Assembly (NCBI RefSeq): GCF_014642735.1
Contig: NZ_BMIV01000004.1
Coordinates: 62,001 to 126,000, forward strand
Origin: Paracoccus acridae
GTDB lineage: Bacteria; Pseudomonadota; Alphaproteobacteria; Rhodobacterales; Rhodobacteraceae
DNA: 64,000 bases
Reading direction: 5' to 3'
Below the pieces are notes generated by a model. That model was not told the DNA's origin, ran no database searches, and saw only the letters and a program-made list of their open reading frames with translations. Within the stretch, counting starts at the first letter, position 1. Every line of letters starts with the position of its first letter. Positions 1 through 8,721 of this stretch are shown here, piece after piece. Made by a program: the position numbers and the translations under genes.

Positions 1-662
1 AAGACCCCCAGCAGCGCGAATGCCCACAGGTCGGAGGCCGCGATCGGCTGCCAGACGAAGGGCACGACAAGCGATGTCAGGACGCTGCCCACGACCGCCG
101 ACCACATCACCGAGGTGGCGACCGAATCCGTCCGCGCCATCCGCGTCAAAAGCGCGCCCGTGGCATAGGTGAAGGCCCCGGCCAGGGGCAGCAGGGCGGC
201 GGGCTGGAAGACCCCCAGGCCGGGCCGGATGATGATCAGCGCGCCGACAAGGGCTGCGGCGATGCCCGCAAGCCGGCGGGGGCCGATCTTCTCGCCCAGG
301 AACAGGGCCGCGCCTAGGGTGATCAGGACCGGGTTCAGGTCCATGATCGCCGTCGCCTCGGCCAGGCCGATGACCTGGAGCGAACTGAAGAACAGCGCGA
401 CGGACGCAAGCTGCATCAGGGCGCGGGCGAATTGCAGGCCGGGCCTGCGGGTGCGCATCACCGTGGGCATCGCGCCCCGGAAGATGACGGCGAAGATCGC
501 CAGGTTGCCGATGAAGCGTGCCCAGACGACCTGCGCGGGGTGATAGGCCTGGGTCAGGTGCTTGGCCGTCGCGTCCATCAGGGTGAAACCCAGGATCGCG
601 GCCAGCATCAGGGCGATCCCGGTGGCCTGGACATTGGCGGGCTGGCGCAGGGCAAGTGTCAC
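1..662 (-). CDS. DMT (EamA) family transporter, 3' part cut by window edge
   Basis: Hand translation of the minus strand from a GTG at 662 gives an open frame to base 1. It starts MTLALRQPANVQATGIALML and continues as a string of hydrophobic helices. Recognisable EamA features are an early helix around ILGFTLMDATAKHL, the central stretch LAEATAIMDLNPVLITLGAALFLGE, and the following LAGIAAALVGALIIIRPG, typical of the first EamA half-repeat. About 220 codons are visible; the remaining C-terminal half-repeat lies outside the window. It begins only 4 bases after the xerD stop on the same strand, so it is probably co-transcribed and coupled to xerD. The substrate cannot be told: such proteins export small metabolites. 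The family is clear; the GTG start is inferred from the spacing to xerD. Confidence 0.8.
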   Translation of the reverse strand, partial: MTLALRQPANVQATGIALMLAAILGFTLMDATAKHLTQAYHPAQVVWARFIGNLAIFAVIFRGAMPTVMRTRRPGLQFARALMQLASVALFFSSLQVIGLAEATAIMDLNPVLITLGAALFLGEKIGPRRLAGIAAALVGALIIIRPGLGVFQPAALLPLAGAFTYATGALLTRMARTDSVATSVMWSAVVGSVLTSLVVPFVWQPIAASDLWAFALLGV

Positions 663-666
663 GGGT

Positions 667-1608
667 CTAGGTCTTTCGGGCCAGGGGATGATGGGTCAGG
701 ACCAGATCGCGCATCCTTTCGTCAAGGACATGCGTATAGATCTCGGTCGTGCCCAGGTCGGCATGGCCCAGAAGGGTCTGGATGGAACGCAGGTCGGCGC
801 CGCCTTGCAGCAGATGCGTGGCGAAGGCGTGACGGATCACATGCGGCGTCACGCGGGCGGGCGAAACGCCCGCATGCACGGCCATGTCGTTCAGAAGCCG
901 CCCGAAGGTCTGGCGCGGCATGTGGCCCGCCGCGCCGGGGGCGGGAAACAGCCAGCGCGCGCCCTTGCCGGCGACAAGGCGGCCAAGCGCGCTGTCCCGG
1001 GGGGCGTCGTCGCGGATCGCCAGCCAGGCCGACAGCGCCCGGCGGGCCGGGGGCGTCAGCGGGACCATGCGTTCCTTGTCGCCCTTGCCCCGGATCAGCA
1101 GAACGCGCGGATCGCCCCGGCAGGCGGCCACCGGCAGGGCCACGAGTTCGCTGACCCGCATCCCCGTGGCATAGAGAAGCTCCATCAGGCAAAGGTTGCG
1201 GGCGCGTTCGGCATCCGTCCGCCCGATCAGGGGCGCCGCCGCCAGCAGGGCGTCGATCTCGTCGCGATCAAGGGTCTTGGGCAGGCGCTTGGCCCGGCCC
1301 GGTCCGCTGATGCGGATGGCGGGGTCGTCGTCGCGCCAGCCTTCCTCAAGCGCGAAGCGGGTGAACTGCCGGATGGATGACAGCCGCCGCGCCCGTGTGG
1401 CGCGCGACAGGCCCTGCGCGTCGCAATGGGCCAGGTAATCCTCGACCCGTTCGCGGGTCAGATCCGCCAAGGCCAGCCTGCGCGCGGCCAGCCAGTCCGA
1501 CAGGTCGCGCAGGTCGCGGCCATAGGCCAGGACCGTGTTGCGCGCCGATCCCGATTCGGCGGCCTTGGCGTCCAGAAAGGCGGATATGGCGCGGTGATCG
1601 GCGATCAT
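667..1608 (-). CDS. xerD: Site-specific tyrosine recombinase XerD
   Basis: The 313-residue product has the length and layout of Xer recombinases. An N-terminal SAM-like core-binding domain (about 1-95, ISAFLDAKAAESGSARNT...YGRDL) is followed by a catalytic domain. Catalytic signatures are visible: the first Arg in ATGMRVSEL, the HVIRHAFATHLL box (His-x-x-Arg), the second His in LLGHADLGTTEIYTHV, and the nucleophilic Tyr in EIYTHV. XerD works with XerC at dif to resolve chromosome dimers. The ATG is chosen because it forms an ATGA overlap with the stop of the upstream gene; a frame open much further upstream is only an artefact of high GC. There are no integrase neighbours or att repeats, so this is the housekeeping recombinase. 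Confidence 0.9.
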   Translation of the reverse strand: MIADHRAISAFLDAKAAESGSARNTVLAYGRDLRDLSDWLAARRLALADLTRERVEDYLAHCDAQGLSRATRARRLSSIRQFTRFALEEGWRDDDPAIRISGPGRAKRLPKTLDRDEIDALLAAAPLIGRTDAERARNLCLMELLYATGMRVSELVALPVAACRGDPRVLLIRGKGDKERMVPLTPPARRALSAWLAIRDDAPRDSALGRLVAGKGARWLFPAPGAAGHMPRQTFGRLLNDMAVHAGVSPARVTPHVIRHAFATHLLQGGADLRSIQTLLGHADLGTTEIYTHVLDERMRDLVLTHHPLARKT

Positions 1609-3062
1609 GGGTTCTGCCGCATCACCGGCAACAGCGACAGCTGCGCGGCCGCCAAATCGGCCTCGGCCGCCAGTCCCAGGGCGCGCAGGGTGGCAAGGCC
1701 ACGGCCCGCGCGGGGCAGATCCCCGTCCAGGCCCGCGTCGATATCGGCCATGGCAGCCAGAAGCGCCTCTCCCTTCTGGGTGGCGGGGGGCTGGACCGGG
1801 TCGGCCTTCAGCGCGGGATCCAGGACCAGCGGCACCGGCACGGGCAGCCCCTGCCACTGGCGCAGCCAAGTGGCAACCTGCGCGGCCCGACCCTCGCCCC
1901 CTTCGGGCAGGCCAGCGGCGATCATCGCGGCCATCACATCGGTCATGCCCGCCTGCTTGAACTGGTCGAATGCCGAGGGCAATGCGGAGGAAAGATCGCC
2001 GCTGGCCAAGGCGGCCTCCAAGGTGCGCATGGCGCCCGCGCGTTCCCAGACGCCGCCCGAAGCCGCAGGGCTTTGTTCGGTATAAAGCGCGCGCAGGGTG
2101 GCGGGGGCGATGGCGCCCGCGCGGGCCAGGCGTTCGGCCGCATCCAGCCGGGCCTTCCAGCCGTTGTTCGGGCGCAGGTCGGAATGGGCAAAGGCGATGG
2201 GCAACGACGATGTGGGCAGCGGCTGGCCGATCGCCTCGTGAATGCGGAAATCCAGGGGCGTCATGCGATCCGGCGTGGCAAGCGTCTCGCCGCTGTCCAC
2301 ATAGGCGTCGTCCAGGAAATGCGTCAGAAGCACCGCCTGTTGCTGGTCCAGCAGGCCCAGCGTTTCCGCGCCGTGCAGGCTGATCGCGGCGGCCGCCCAA
2401 TCGCCGGTCTGGGCCAGGCAGAAGATCCGGGCCGCAAAGCTGGGCGCGATGCCGGGCGTGGTGTTCATGATCTCGCAGGCGCGCGCCTCGTCCCCTTCCA
2501 GCAGGGCGATGTCGAACAGGCGGCGGAAGATTTCCGGGTTGCTGGGACCGGCGGCGGTCAGAAGCGCCTGCGCACGGTCCAGCGCGCCCCCATCCAGCAA
2601 CCGGTCGGCGCGGGCCAGAAACAGTGTCCCCTGCGGCGCGTCCGACCCTGCGGGAGGGGCGAGTTGCGTGGTCAGCACCCGATCCAGAAGCGCGTTCATC
2701 GCCGGAAGGCGTGCGGGCGTGCGCAGGATCAGACCGGCCAGCGTCGCAGCGTCGCTGCCCTGCCACAGATCGGCGGGAAGTCCCGCCTTGCGCGGCGTCC
2801 TGAGGCCCACGCTGTCGGGATTTCCGATCCCGAGCCGCGTGACCTGGACCGAGCCGACCTCGCCCGTCGTGGCGACGGGCTTGGGTCCGGGCGCGCCGGG
2901 AACGCCGGGGGGCGGCGCGTCGCCCGGACGCCAGGCCGAGCTTTCGCGGTCCGGCCCGCGCACGCTGCCCGACAGCCAGTCGCTTGCCGAAAGCGGCGTC
3001 TGGGCCTGCGCGGAACAGGCAAGGCCAAGCATCATGGCCAGGGGCAGCAGGCGCCTGCTCAC
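1605..3062 (-). CDS. Exported hypothetical protein
   Basis: A 485-residue protein beginning at GTG (3062) that overlaps the stop of the small upstream gene as GTGA, and ends in an ATGA overlap with xerD. Residues 1-20 form a clear Sec signal peptide (MSRRLLPLAMMLGLACSAQA, likely cleaved after AQA). The mature part starts with a Pro/Gly-rich linker (to about residue 65), then a long Ala/Leu-rich helical region with repeated A-x-L-L and AR patterns. That would suit an alpha-solenoid, but I cannot assign TPR units. I recognise no catalytic motif. Its place between a small membrane protein and xerD suggests a conserved family operon. Probably periplasmic; function unknown. Confidence 0.75.
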   Translation of the reverse strand: MSRRLLPLAMMLGLACSAQAQTPLSASDWLSGSVRGPDRESSAWRPGDAPPPGVPGAPGPKPVATTGEVGSVQVTRLGIGNPDSVGLRTPRKAGLPADLWQGSDAATLAGLILRTPARLPAMNALLDRVLTTQLAPPAGSDAPQGTLFLARADRLLDGGALDRAQALLTAAGPSNPEIFRRLFDIALLEGDEARACEIMNTTPGIAPSFAARIFCLAQTGDWAAAAISLHGAETLGLLDQQQAVLLTHFLDDAYVDSGETLATPDRMTPLDFRIHEAIGQPLPTSSLPIAFAHSDLRPNNGWKARLDAAERLARAGAIAPATLRALYTEQSPAASGGVWERAGAMRTLEAALASGDLSSALPSAFDQFKQAGMTDVMAAMIAAGLPEGGEGRAAQVATWLRQWQGLPVPVPLVLDPALKADPVQPPATQKGEALLAAMADIDAGLDGDLPRAGRGLATLRALGLAAEADLAAAQLSLLPVMRQNP

Positions 3063-3226
3063 TCGGGTTCAGCCTCGGTTGCGGGGGCGGCCGGGGCCGA
3101 GGGGGCGGCGCCGATGGGGCTGCGGACCTCGGACCGGACCGGCTGCATGTCGCCGAAATAGGCGTAACCGGCCAGGCCGATCACCGCAGCCAGAATTAGC
3201 ACCACCAGAACCTTGAGCAGCCGCAT
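3059..3226 (-). CDS. Small single-pass membrane protein
   Basis: A 55-residue frame from ATG 3226. It starts MRLLKVLVVLILAAVIGLAG, a positively charged start followed by a hydrophobic helix (about 4-24), then YAYFGDMQPVRSEVRSPIGA and an Ala/Pro-rich tail ending EAEPE. It could be a membrane anchor with a short periplasmic tail, or an uncleaved signal. GAGGCGAA upstream of the ATG is a plausible ribosome binding site. Its TGA overlaps the GTG start of the 485-residue exported protein, so the two are translationally coupled. It is transcribed divergently from aroK. No family recognised. Confidence 0.7.
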   Translation of the reverse strand: MRLLKVLVVLILAAVIGLAGYAYFGDMQPVRSEVRSPIGAAPSAPAAPATEAEPE

Positions 3227-3350
3227 CGAATTTCGCCTCGTTCATCGTTGTTTTTGCCTTGAACCCGGTCTTTCGCCGGTTCGTCCCGAATATATATGGC
3301 ATTTTCCGAAAGATCACGCCATTCAGTCGGCCAATGAACGGGGGACGGAC

Positions 3351-3902
3351 ATGCGCCAGCGCCTGAGGCGCCATATCGTGCTGATCGGGATGATGGGGGC
3401 GGGCAAGACCGCGCTGGGGACGGAACTGGCCCGGCGCCTTCATGTCCCCTTCACCGATTCGGATGTCGAGATCGAGGCAGCCGCCGCCATGTCCATATCC
3501 GAGATCTTCGCCCGCGACGGCGAGGCCTTCTTCCGCGACCGCGAAGCCCAGGTGATCGCCCGCATCCTGCGCCAGTCGCCGCGCGTGATCTCGACCGGCG
3601 GCGGGGCCTGGATGCAGGAACGCAACCGCGCGGCCATCAAGGCTGCGGGACTGTCGGTCTGGCTGGAATGCGACTTGGACACGCTGTGGCACCGGGTGCG
3701 CCAGCGCAGCACGAGGCCCCTGCTGCAAACCGCCGACCCCAAGGGCACGCTGGCGCGCCTGCTGGCGGAACGCAATCCGACCTATGCCCTGGCGGAACTG
3801 ACCTTTCCCGCCCGCCCCGCCGACAGCGTCGATGCCGCCACCACGCGGCTGCTGGACGCCATCCGCGCCGCCGATGCAGACCTGCTGATCGAGACACCAT
3901 GA
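3351..3902 (+). CDS. aroK: Shikimate kinase
   Basis: Phosphorylates shikimate at the 3-hydroxyl with ATP, the fifth step of the chorismate pathway, in the cytosol. The 183-residue product has the P-loop GMMGAGKT at about residues 13-20, the shikimate-binding DSDVEIE after beta-2, FRDRE, and the STGGGAW loop, all typical of AroK. I place the start at ATG 3351 because the family begins shortly before the P-loop; the same frame is open further upstream but encodes nothing recognisable. The gene ends in an ATGA overlap with aroB, the usual alphaproteobacterial aroK-aroB pair. The 124 bases upstream separate it from the divergent small membrane protein gene and should contain both promoters. Confidence 0.95.
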   Translation: MRQRLRRHIVLIGMMGAGKTALGTELARRLHVPFTDSDVEIEAAAAMSISEIFARDGEAFFRDREAQVIARILRQSPRVISTGGGAWMQERNRAAIKAAGLSVWLECDLDTLWHRVRQRSTRPLLQTADPKGTLARLLAERNPTYALAELTFPARPADSVDAATTRLLDAIRAADADLLIETP

Positions 3903-5008
3903 CCCCCGAACCCGTTACCGTCCATGTGCCCTTGGGCGACCGCGCCTATGACGTCCGCATCGGCGCCGGCCTGATCGACCGCGTCGGGGCCGAGATCGCC
4001 CCCCTGCTGCGCCGCCCGCGCCTGGCCATCGTCACCGACGAAACGGTCGCGGCCCTGCATCTGCCGCGATTGCAGGGCGCGCTGACCGCCCAGGGGATCG
4101 TGTCCGAGGCCCTGGTCGTGCCCCCGGGCGAGGCCACGAAAAGCTGGCCCCACCTGACGACCTGCGTCGAATGGTTGCTGGAACAGCGGATCGAGCGGCG
4201 AGACATCGTGGTGGCCTTTGGCGGGGGCGTGATCGGCGATCTGGTGGGCTTCGCGGCCGCCATCCTGCGGCGCGGCGTCCGCTTCGTGCAGATCCCCACA
4301 ACGCTTCTGGCGCAGGTGGACAGCAGCGTCGGCGGCAAGACCGGGATCAACAGCCCCCATGGCAAGAACCTGATCGGCGCCTTCCACCAGCCCTCGCTGG
4401 TGCTGGCCGATATCGCGGTGCTGGACACCCTGACCCCGCGCGATTTCCTGGCGGGCTATGGCGAGGTCGCGAAATACGGGCTGCTGGGGGACGCCGAGTT
4501 CTTCGAGTGGCTGGAAGCGAATGCCCCCCGCCTGCGCGACGATATGGCCCTGCGCCAGCATGCCGTGGCCCATTCGGTCGCCATGAAGGCCGGGATCGTG
4601 ACCCGCGACGAAACGGAACAAGGCGAACGCGCCTTGCTGAACCTGGGCCATACCTTCGGCCACGCGCTCGAATCTGCCACCGGCTATTCCGCGCGGCTGC
4701 TGCATGGCGAAGGCGTGGCGATCGGCTGCGCGCTGGCCTTCGACCTGTCGGCCCGCATGGGACTGTGCAGCCAAGAGGCGCCGTCCCGCGTGCTGGCCCA
4801 TCTGCGGCAGATGGGAATGCCCGCCGCGATCCGCGACATTCCGGGCGACCTGCCCGACGATGCGGCGCTGATCGCGCTGATGGGACAGGACAAGAAGGTG
4901 GTGGACGGCCGTCTGCGCTTTGTCCTGGCGCGCGGCATCGGCGAGGCTTTCGTCAGCGACGACGTTCAGCCCGATACGCTGGCGGCCGTGCTGCGGGACG
5001 CGCGCTGA
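3899..5008 (+). CDS. aroB: 3-Dehydroquinate synthase
   Basis: Converts DAHP to 3-dehydroquinate, an NAD- and metal-dependent cytosolic reaction of aromatic amino-acid synthesis. The 369-residue length fits the family. Family signatures are the NAD-binding GGGVIGDLVGFAAA, the long PTTLLAQVDSSVGGKTGIN segment, the KYGLLGD helix, and the metal-ligand region LLNLGHTFGHALE (H-x-x-x-H) followed by LLHGEGVAIG. The start ATG overlaps the aroK stop (ATGA), which fixes the reading start at MTPEPVTV. It converges on ssb with only about 20 bases between the stops. Confidence 0.96.
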   Translation: MTPEPVTVHVPLGDRAYDVRIGAGLIDRVGAEIAPLLRRPRLAIVTDETVAALHLPRLQGALTAQGIVSEALVVPPGEATKSWPHLTTCVEWLLEQRIERRDIVVAFGGGVIGDLVGFAAAILRRGVRFVQIPTTLLAQVDSSVGGKTGINSPHGKNLIGAFHQPSLVLADIAVLDTLTPRDFLAGYGEVAKYGLLGDAEFFEWLEANAPRLRDDMALRQHAVAHSVAMKAGIVTRDETEQGERALLNLGHTFGHALESATGYSARLLHGEGVAIGCALAFDLSARMGLCSQEAPSRVLAHLRQMGMPAAIRDIPGDLPDDAALIALMGQDKKVVDGRLRFVLARGIGEAFVSDDVQPDTLAAVLRDAR

Positions 5009-5029
5009 CCGCGCGCCCCACCTGGACGA

Positions 5030-5518
5030 TCAGAACGGGATCTCGTCGTCATAGTCGCTGCGGCTGCCGCCGCCGCTGCCTTGGCTTCCGCCCGACGGGC
5101 CGCCCCGGTCGTAATCGTCATAACCCCCGCCGCCGCCTTGGCCACCGCCGCCCGAACCGCCACCGTCGCGGCCGTCCAGCATCTGCAACGTGCCGCTGAA
5201 GCCGCGCAGCACGACCTCGGTCGTATAGCGGTCCTGGCCCGACTGGTCCTGCCATTTGCGGGTTTCAAGCTGGCCCTCGACATAGACCTTGCTGCCCTTC
5301 TTCAGGAACCGCTCGACCACGTTGACAAGGCCTTCGGACATGATGGCGACGCTGTGCCATTCGGTCCGTTCCTTGCGTTCGCCCGTGTTGCGGTCCTTCC
5401 ACTGTTCCGACGTGGCGATCCGCAGGTTGGCGACCTTGCCGCCGTTCTGGAAGGTGCGGATTTCGGGGTCGCGGCCCAGATTGCCGATCAGGATGACCTT
5501 GTTGACGCTGCCTGCCAT
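5030..5518 (-). CDS. ssb: Single-stranded DNA-binding protein
   Basis: Essential tetrameric OB-fold protein that coats single-stranded DNA in replication, repair and recombination. Residues 1-110 give the canonical start [20 protein letters not shown] and the core [20 protein letters not shown]...[19 protein letters not shown] Gly-rich, Asp/Tyr-containing linker (about 115-155) leads to the acidic tip DEIPF that recruits partner proteins. The 162-residue length is normal. The open frame extends five codons upstream, but MAGSVNK is the family start. Confidence 0.97.
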   Translation of the reverse strand: MAGSVNKVILIGNLGRDPEIRTFQNGGKVANLRIATSEQWKDRNTGERKERTEWHSVAIMSEGLVNVVERFLKKGSKVYVEGQLETRKWQDQSGQDRYTTEVVLRGFSGTLQMLDGRDGGGSGGGGQGGGGGYDDYDRGGPSGGSQGSGGGSRSDYDDEIPF

Positions 5519-5686
5519 GACGTTTTCCTGCAAATGTGTCCTTGGCGAAATGGTCTAGCGCAGCCCCTGCCGCGATGCAAATGCGCGCTTTGCCGCCATC
5601 GGCCTTCTGATCGAAAAGCCATGCTGGCGACGCGGTCCGATTTCTGTATAGTCCCATCAAAACCCACAACAACGAGGGACAGGGAC

Positions 5687-6316
5687 ATGACATTCATCCC
5701 TACCATCAAGGCGGGTCTGTGCGCGTTGCTGATCGCTGGAATCGCCGTGCCTGCCTCGGCCGAGGGGCTTCGCCTGTCGGGCAGTTCGTCGAAATCGCGG
5801 GCCGAACAGTTCGCCCGGCAGACCCGGCTGATGGATTCGCGGCTGGCGGGGCAATATCAGCAATCCGCGCGCCTGCGCCCCAATGCGCGCAGCGGCAGCG
5901 ACAGTTCGGTCGATATCCAGCTTTCCGCGAACATCCCCGCCTATCGCGGCAAGCGCAGCGACTTCATCCCCCATGCGCGCGAGGCCGCCCGTCGATACGG
6001 CATCCCCGAGGATCTGTTCCTGCGCCTGGTTCAGCAGGAATCCGGCTGGAACCCAAGCGCGCGGTCGCACAAGGGGGCCACTGGCCTGGCGCAGTTGATG
6101 CCCGGAACGGCGGCCAAGCTGGGCGTCAACCCGCATGATCCGGTCCAGAACCTGCATGGCGGCGCGCGCTATCTGCGGATGATGTACAACCAGTTCGGCA
6201 ATTGGCGCCTGGCGCTTGCCGCCTATAATGCCGGGCCGGGCGCGGTGCAGAAGTACAACGGCATCCCGCCTTACCGCGAAACCCGCAACTATGTGCGGAT
6301 CATCGCGGGAAGCTGA
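5687..6316 (+). CDS. Soluble lytic transglycosylase (SLT domain), exported
   Basis: A 209-residue exported peptidoglycan lyase. The N-terminus MTFIPTIKAGLCALLIAGIA ending VPASAEG is a signal peptide (cleavage after about residue 25). After a low-complexity linker the SLT domain occupies about residues 100-205. Its signatures are the catalytic Glu in LVQQESGWNPSA, then GATGLAQLMPGTAAKLGV and LALAAYNAGPGAV. It cleaves the glycan strand with formation of 1,6-anhydro-MurNAc. A TATAGT (5647-5652) suits a -10 element ahead of the ATG, and GAGGGACAGGGAC gives a ribosome site. Followed by a strong hairpin terminator. Confidence 0.9.
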   Translation: MTFIPTIKAGLCALLIAGIAVPASAEGLRLSGSSSKSRAEQFARQTRLMDSRLAGQYQQSARLRPNARSGSDSSVDIQLSANIPAYRGKRSDFIPHAREAARRYGIPEDLFLRLVQQESGWNPSARSHKGATGLAQLMPGTAAKLGVNPHDPVQNLHGGARYLRMMYNQFGNWRLALAAYNAGPGAVQKYNGIPPYRETRNYVRIIAGS

Positions 6317-6367
6317 TTCTTCCTTGCGCAGACATTCTTGGCGGTGAATTCCCTTGCAGAGGCAAGA

Positions 6368-6391
6368 GGGGGCGCAAGCGCCCCCTTTTTT
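6368..6391 (+). terminator. Rho-independent terminator
   Basis: An 8-bp perfect GC stem (GGGGGCGC / GCGCCCCC, 6368-6375 and 6378-6385) with an AA turn is followed by six T (6386-6391). It terminates the transglycosylase gene, and sits just past the stop of the convergent hom gene. Confidence 0.85.
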
Positions 6392-6393
6392 CG

Positions 6394-7683
6394 TCAGACT
6401 TCCTCGATCCGCAACTCGACCGGATCACCCGCCAGGACCCCGGTGCGGGGCAGGGCCTCGATGGCGAAGTCGATGGCTTCGGGGGTGGTCTTGTGGGTCA
6501 CGACCAGGACCGGGACACTGTCCGGGCTGTGCTGGCCATATTGGCGCATCCGGTCGATGGAAATGCCCGCATCCCCCAGCACCGTCGCCACCTTGGCAAG
6601 CGCGCCCGGCTTGTCCTGCAATTCCAGGCGCAGGTAATAGGCCGCGGGAACGGCCGTCCGTGCGGGCTGCGCGGCCTTCAGGGATGCCGCAGGCTGGCCG
6701 AACACCGGCAGGCGCACGCCGCGCGCGATTTCCACGATGTCGGACAGGACGGCGCTTGCGGTCGGACCTTCACCCGCGCCTGCGCCGCGCAGCACGATCT
6801 GGCCCACGCTGTCGCCTTCGACCACGACCATGTTCGTGCCGCCCATCAGCTGCCCCAGCGGGCTGTCCGCCGGAACCAGGCAGGGCGACATGCGCTGTTC
6901 CAGCCCGCGCGGGGTCATCTGCGCCACGCCCAGAAGCTTGATCTTGTAGCCCATGTCGGCGGCGCGGCGGATGTCGTCGATGCTGACGCGTTCGATCCCC
7001 TCGATCTCGACCGCATCGAAATTGACCTGGGTGCCGAAGGCGATCGACGACAGGATCGACAGCTTGTGGCCCGCGTCGATGCCGCCCACGTCCAGCGTCG
7101 GGTCGGCCTCAAGGTATCCCAACTGGCGCGCTTCCTCGAACACCGCCTCATAGGGCAGGCCCGCGCTTTCCATCCGCGTCAGGATATAGTTGCAGGTGCC
7201 GTTCATCACGCCCATGACACGGCGGATTTCATTGCCCGCCAGCGATTCCGTCATCGCCTTGATGACCGGGATGCCGCCTGCCACCGCCGCCTCGAAGCGC
7301 AGGGTGCGGCCCAGCCCCTCGGCCAGTTCGGCAAGCGCCTGGCCGTGGACGGCCAGCAGCGCCTTGTTGGCCGTCACGACGTCCTTGCCCGAACGCAGCG
7401 CCGCCTCGATGCTGTCCTTGGCAATGCCGCTGTCGCCGCCCACCAGTTCGATGAACACATCGACATCATCCGCGGTGGCGACCGCCATGGCATTGTCTTC
7501 CCAGCGATAGGCCGACAGGTCGGCATCGCGGTTCTTCATCTTGTCCCGCGCGCAGATGGCGGTGATCGACACGGGGCGGCCGGTGCGGCGCGCCAGAAGA
7601 TCGGCGTGTTTCTGGACGATCTTGACGACACCGATCCCGACGGTGCCAAGCCCGGCGATACCCAGGCGGAGGGAGGACGACAT
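6394..7683 (-). CDS. hom: Homoserine dehydrogenase
   Basis: NAD(P)-dependent reduction of aspartate semialdehyde to homoserine, the branch to threonine and methionine. The 429-residue protein has the Rossmann GLGTVG near residue 11, then FIELVGGDSG, VTANKALLA, AAVAGGIPVIK and the conserved NGTCNYILTRM active-site region, with the catalytic Lys in KIKLLG. A C-terminal ACT domain (about 350-429, LRLELQDKPGALAKVATVLG) is the usual threonine-sensing module. The ATG at 7683 (MSSSLRLGIAGLG) is preferred over the in-frame codon 17 residues upstream because it places the Rossmann motif at the family's usual position. Confidence 0.95.
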   Translation of the reverse strand: MSSSLRLGIAGLGTVGIGVVKIVQKHADLLARRTGRPVSITAICARDKMKNRDADLSAYRWEDNAMAVATADDVDVFIELVGGDSGIAKDSIEAALRSGKDVVTANKALLAVHGQALAELAEGLGRTLRFEAAVAGGIPVIKAMTESLAGNEIRRVMGVMNGTCNYILTRMESAGLPYEAVFEEARQLGYLEADPTLDVGGIDAGHKLSILSSIAFGTQVNFDAVEIEGIERVSIDDIRRAADMGYKIKLLGVAQMTPRGLEQRMSPCLVPADSPLGQLMGGTNMVVVEGDSVGQIVLRGAGAGEGPTASAVLSDIVEIARGVRLPVFGQPAASLKAAQPARTAVPAAYYLRLELQDKPGALAKVATVLGDAGISIDRMRQYGQHSPDSVPVLVVTHKTTPEAIDFAIEALPRTGVLAGDPVELRIEEV

Positions 7684-7755
7684 GAAGGCCTCTTGCGTAA
7701 GGTCGTCCGCTGTTAGCGCGCCGCGCGTCGTCATGCAACGCGCGAAAGGGCACAG

Positions 7756-8199
7756 TCACAGCCAGCGGCGCGTGCGCTGCCGGTATGTCGCGAATGCCTC
7801 GGGAAAGGCTTGCGCCAGCCGTTGTTCCTCGTGCGGGATGAAGCGGGCCGAGATGACCAGCACGAACCCCGCCACCAGCGGCAGGGCTGCCAGGGGCGCG
7901 CGGAAGGCCAGGCACAAGCCCGCCAGGATCATCGCATCGGCGACATAGATCGGGTTGCGCGACAGCCGGAACGGCCCCGACGTGACCAGATGGCGCGGCT
8001 GGCCATGGGGATCGACGGTCGTCTGCGCCCGGCGCATGGTCCACCCCGCCCATATCATCAGCGCCAGCCCGGCCAGGGCCAGCACCAGGCCCCAGCCTGC
8101 AAGCCAGCCGGGACCATGCGGCGCAAGGCGCCCCGCCAGCCACCCCGCCAGCACGAACAGGGCAAGCCAGATCTTGGGATAATCAGCAGTCAGCTTCAT
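7756..8199 (-). CDS. Isoprenylcysteine carboxyl methyltransferase-like membrane protein
   Basis: A 147-residue integral membrane protein with about four hydrophobic helices. The C-terminal half carries the ICMT/PEMT-type cofactor region: SGPFRLSRNPIYVADA, then FIPHEEQRLAQAFPEAFATY and a basic end. In this family the R-N-P-x-Y and H-E-E-x-x-L elements hold S-adenosylmethionine at the membrane face. Bacterial members methylate diverse, mostly unknown acceptors, so the substrate is open. The start ATG overlaps the upstream stop by one base (TGATG), indicating coupling with the HEPN-like gene. Confidence 0.8.
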   Translation of the reverse strand: MKLTADYPKIWLALFVLAGWLAGRLAPHGPGWLAGWGLVLALAGLALMIWAGWTMRRAQTTVDPHGQPRHLVTSGPFRLSRNPIYVADAMILAGLCLAFRAPLAALPLVAGFVLVISARFIPHEEQRLAQAFPEAFATYRQRTRRWL

Positions 8200-8720
8200 C
8201 ACGGGTTGTCCTCGTATCCCGCCCATTCGCCGTCGATCCCTGTCTTGCGCATGATCGACACCACGCGCCGGGCGGCAGCCAGCGTGTCGGCGTGGATGGC
8301 GTGAACGGCCGCCGGATCCATCTCGTCCGGGTAACGCTCGCCCCTGGTGTTTATGAAGGTGGGGTGCCAATGGCCCGGTTTGCTGCCCGGCCGCCAGGAT
8401 GCGTGGCACAGCAGGTTCCGCTTCAGGCGAAGGGTCCGCAGGTCAGCCGACAAACCCTCGCGCCCTTCGATGCCGGCCTGCTTCATGGCGGCGGCAAAGC
8501 TGTCGATCAGCGTGCCAAGGGTATCGTCGGCGATCTCCTCGATCCGGCGCAGCCAGTCCTGCAAGACGCGCTCGCTCACATCCTCGCCCAGTTGGCGGCG
8601 CGTCAGCGAGAAGATGGCGCGTTTCAACGCTTCCTCCAGGAAGCCGAATCCGGCAACGGCGTGGCCGATGGCCGCCGCCATGTCGTCGGGCAGGCGATCG
8701 GGCGCGCGCGGCAGGCTCAT
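8199..8720 (-). CDS. Hypothetical protein, HEPN-like
   Basis: A 173-residue, mostly alpha-helical soluble protein. The first helices (DMAAAIGHAVAGFGFLEEALKRAIF) and a later helix with LKRNLLCHASWRPG give an R-N-x-x-x-H arrangement at about residues 101-106. This resembles the R-x4-6-H signature of HEPN domains, some of which are RNases. The assignment is weak: it rests on helix pattern and that one motif. The gene is followed with a one-base overlap by the membrane methyltransferase and preceded by a glycosyltransferase on the same strand. No nucleotidyltransferase (MNT) partner is present, so a classical toxin pair is not supported. Confidence 0.6.
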   Translation of the reverse strand: MSLPRAPDRLPDDMAAAIGHAVAGFGFLEEALKRAIFSLTRRQLGEDVSERVLQDWLRRIEEIADDTLGTLIDSFAAAMKQAGIEGREGLSADLRTLRLKRNLLCHASWRPGSKPGHWHPTFINTRGERYPDEMDPAAVHAIHADTLAAARRVVSIMRKTGIDGEWAGYEDNP

Positions 8721-8721
8721 G

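Noticed and set aside
667..1608. xerD as a possible phage or island integrase
   Set aside because: It is in an operon-like setting with conserved housekeeping genes, has Xer length and no adjacent att repeats or cargo.
8199..8720. HEPN-MNT toxin-antitoxin pair
   Set aside because: No nucleotidyltransferase gene is adjacent and the neighbour is a membrane methyltransferase.
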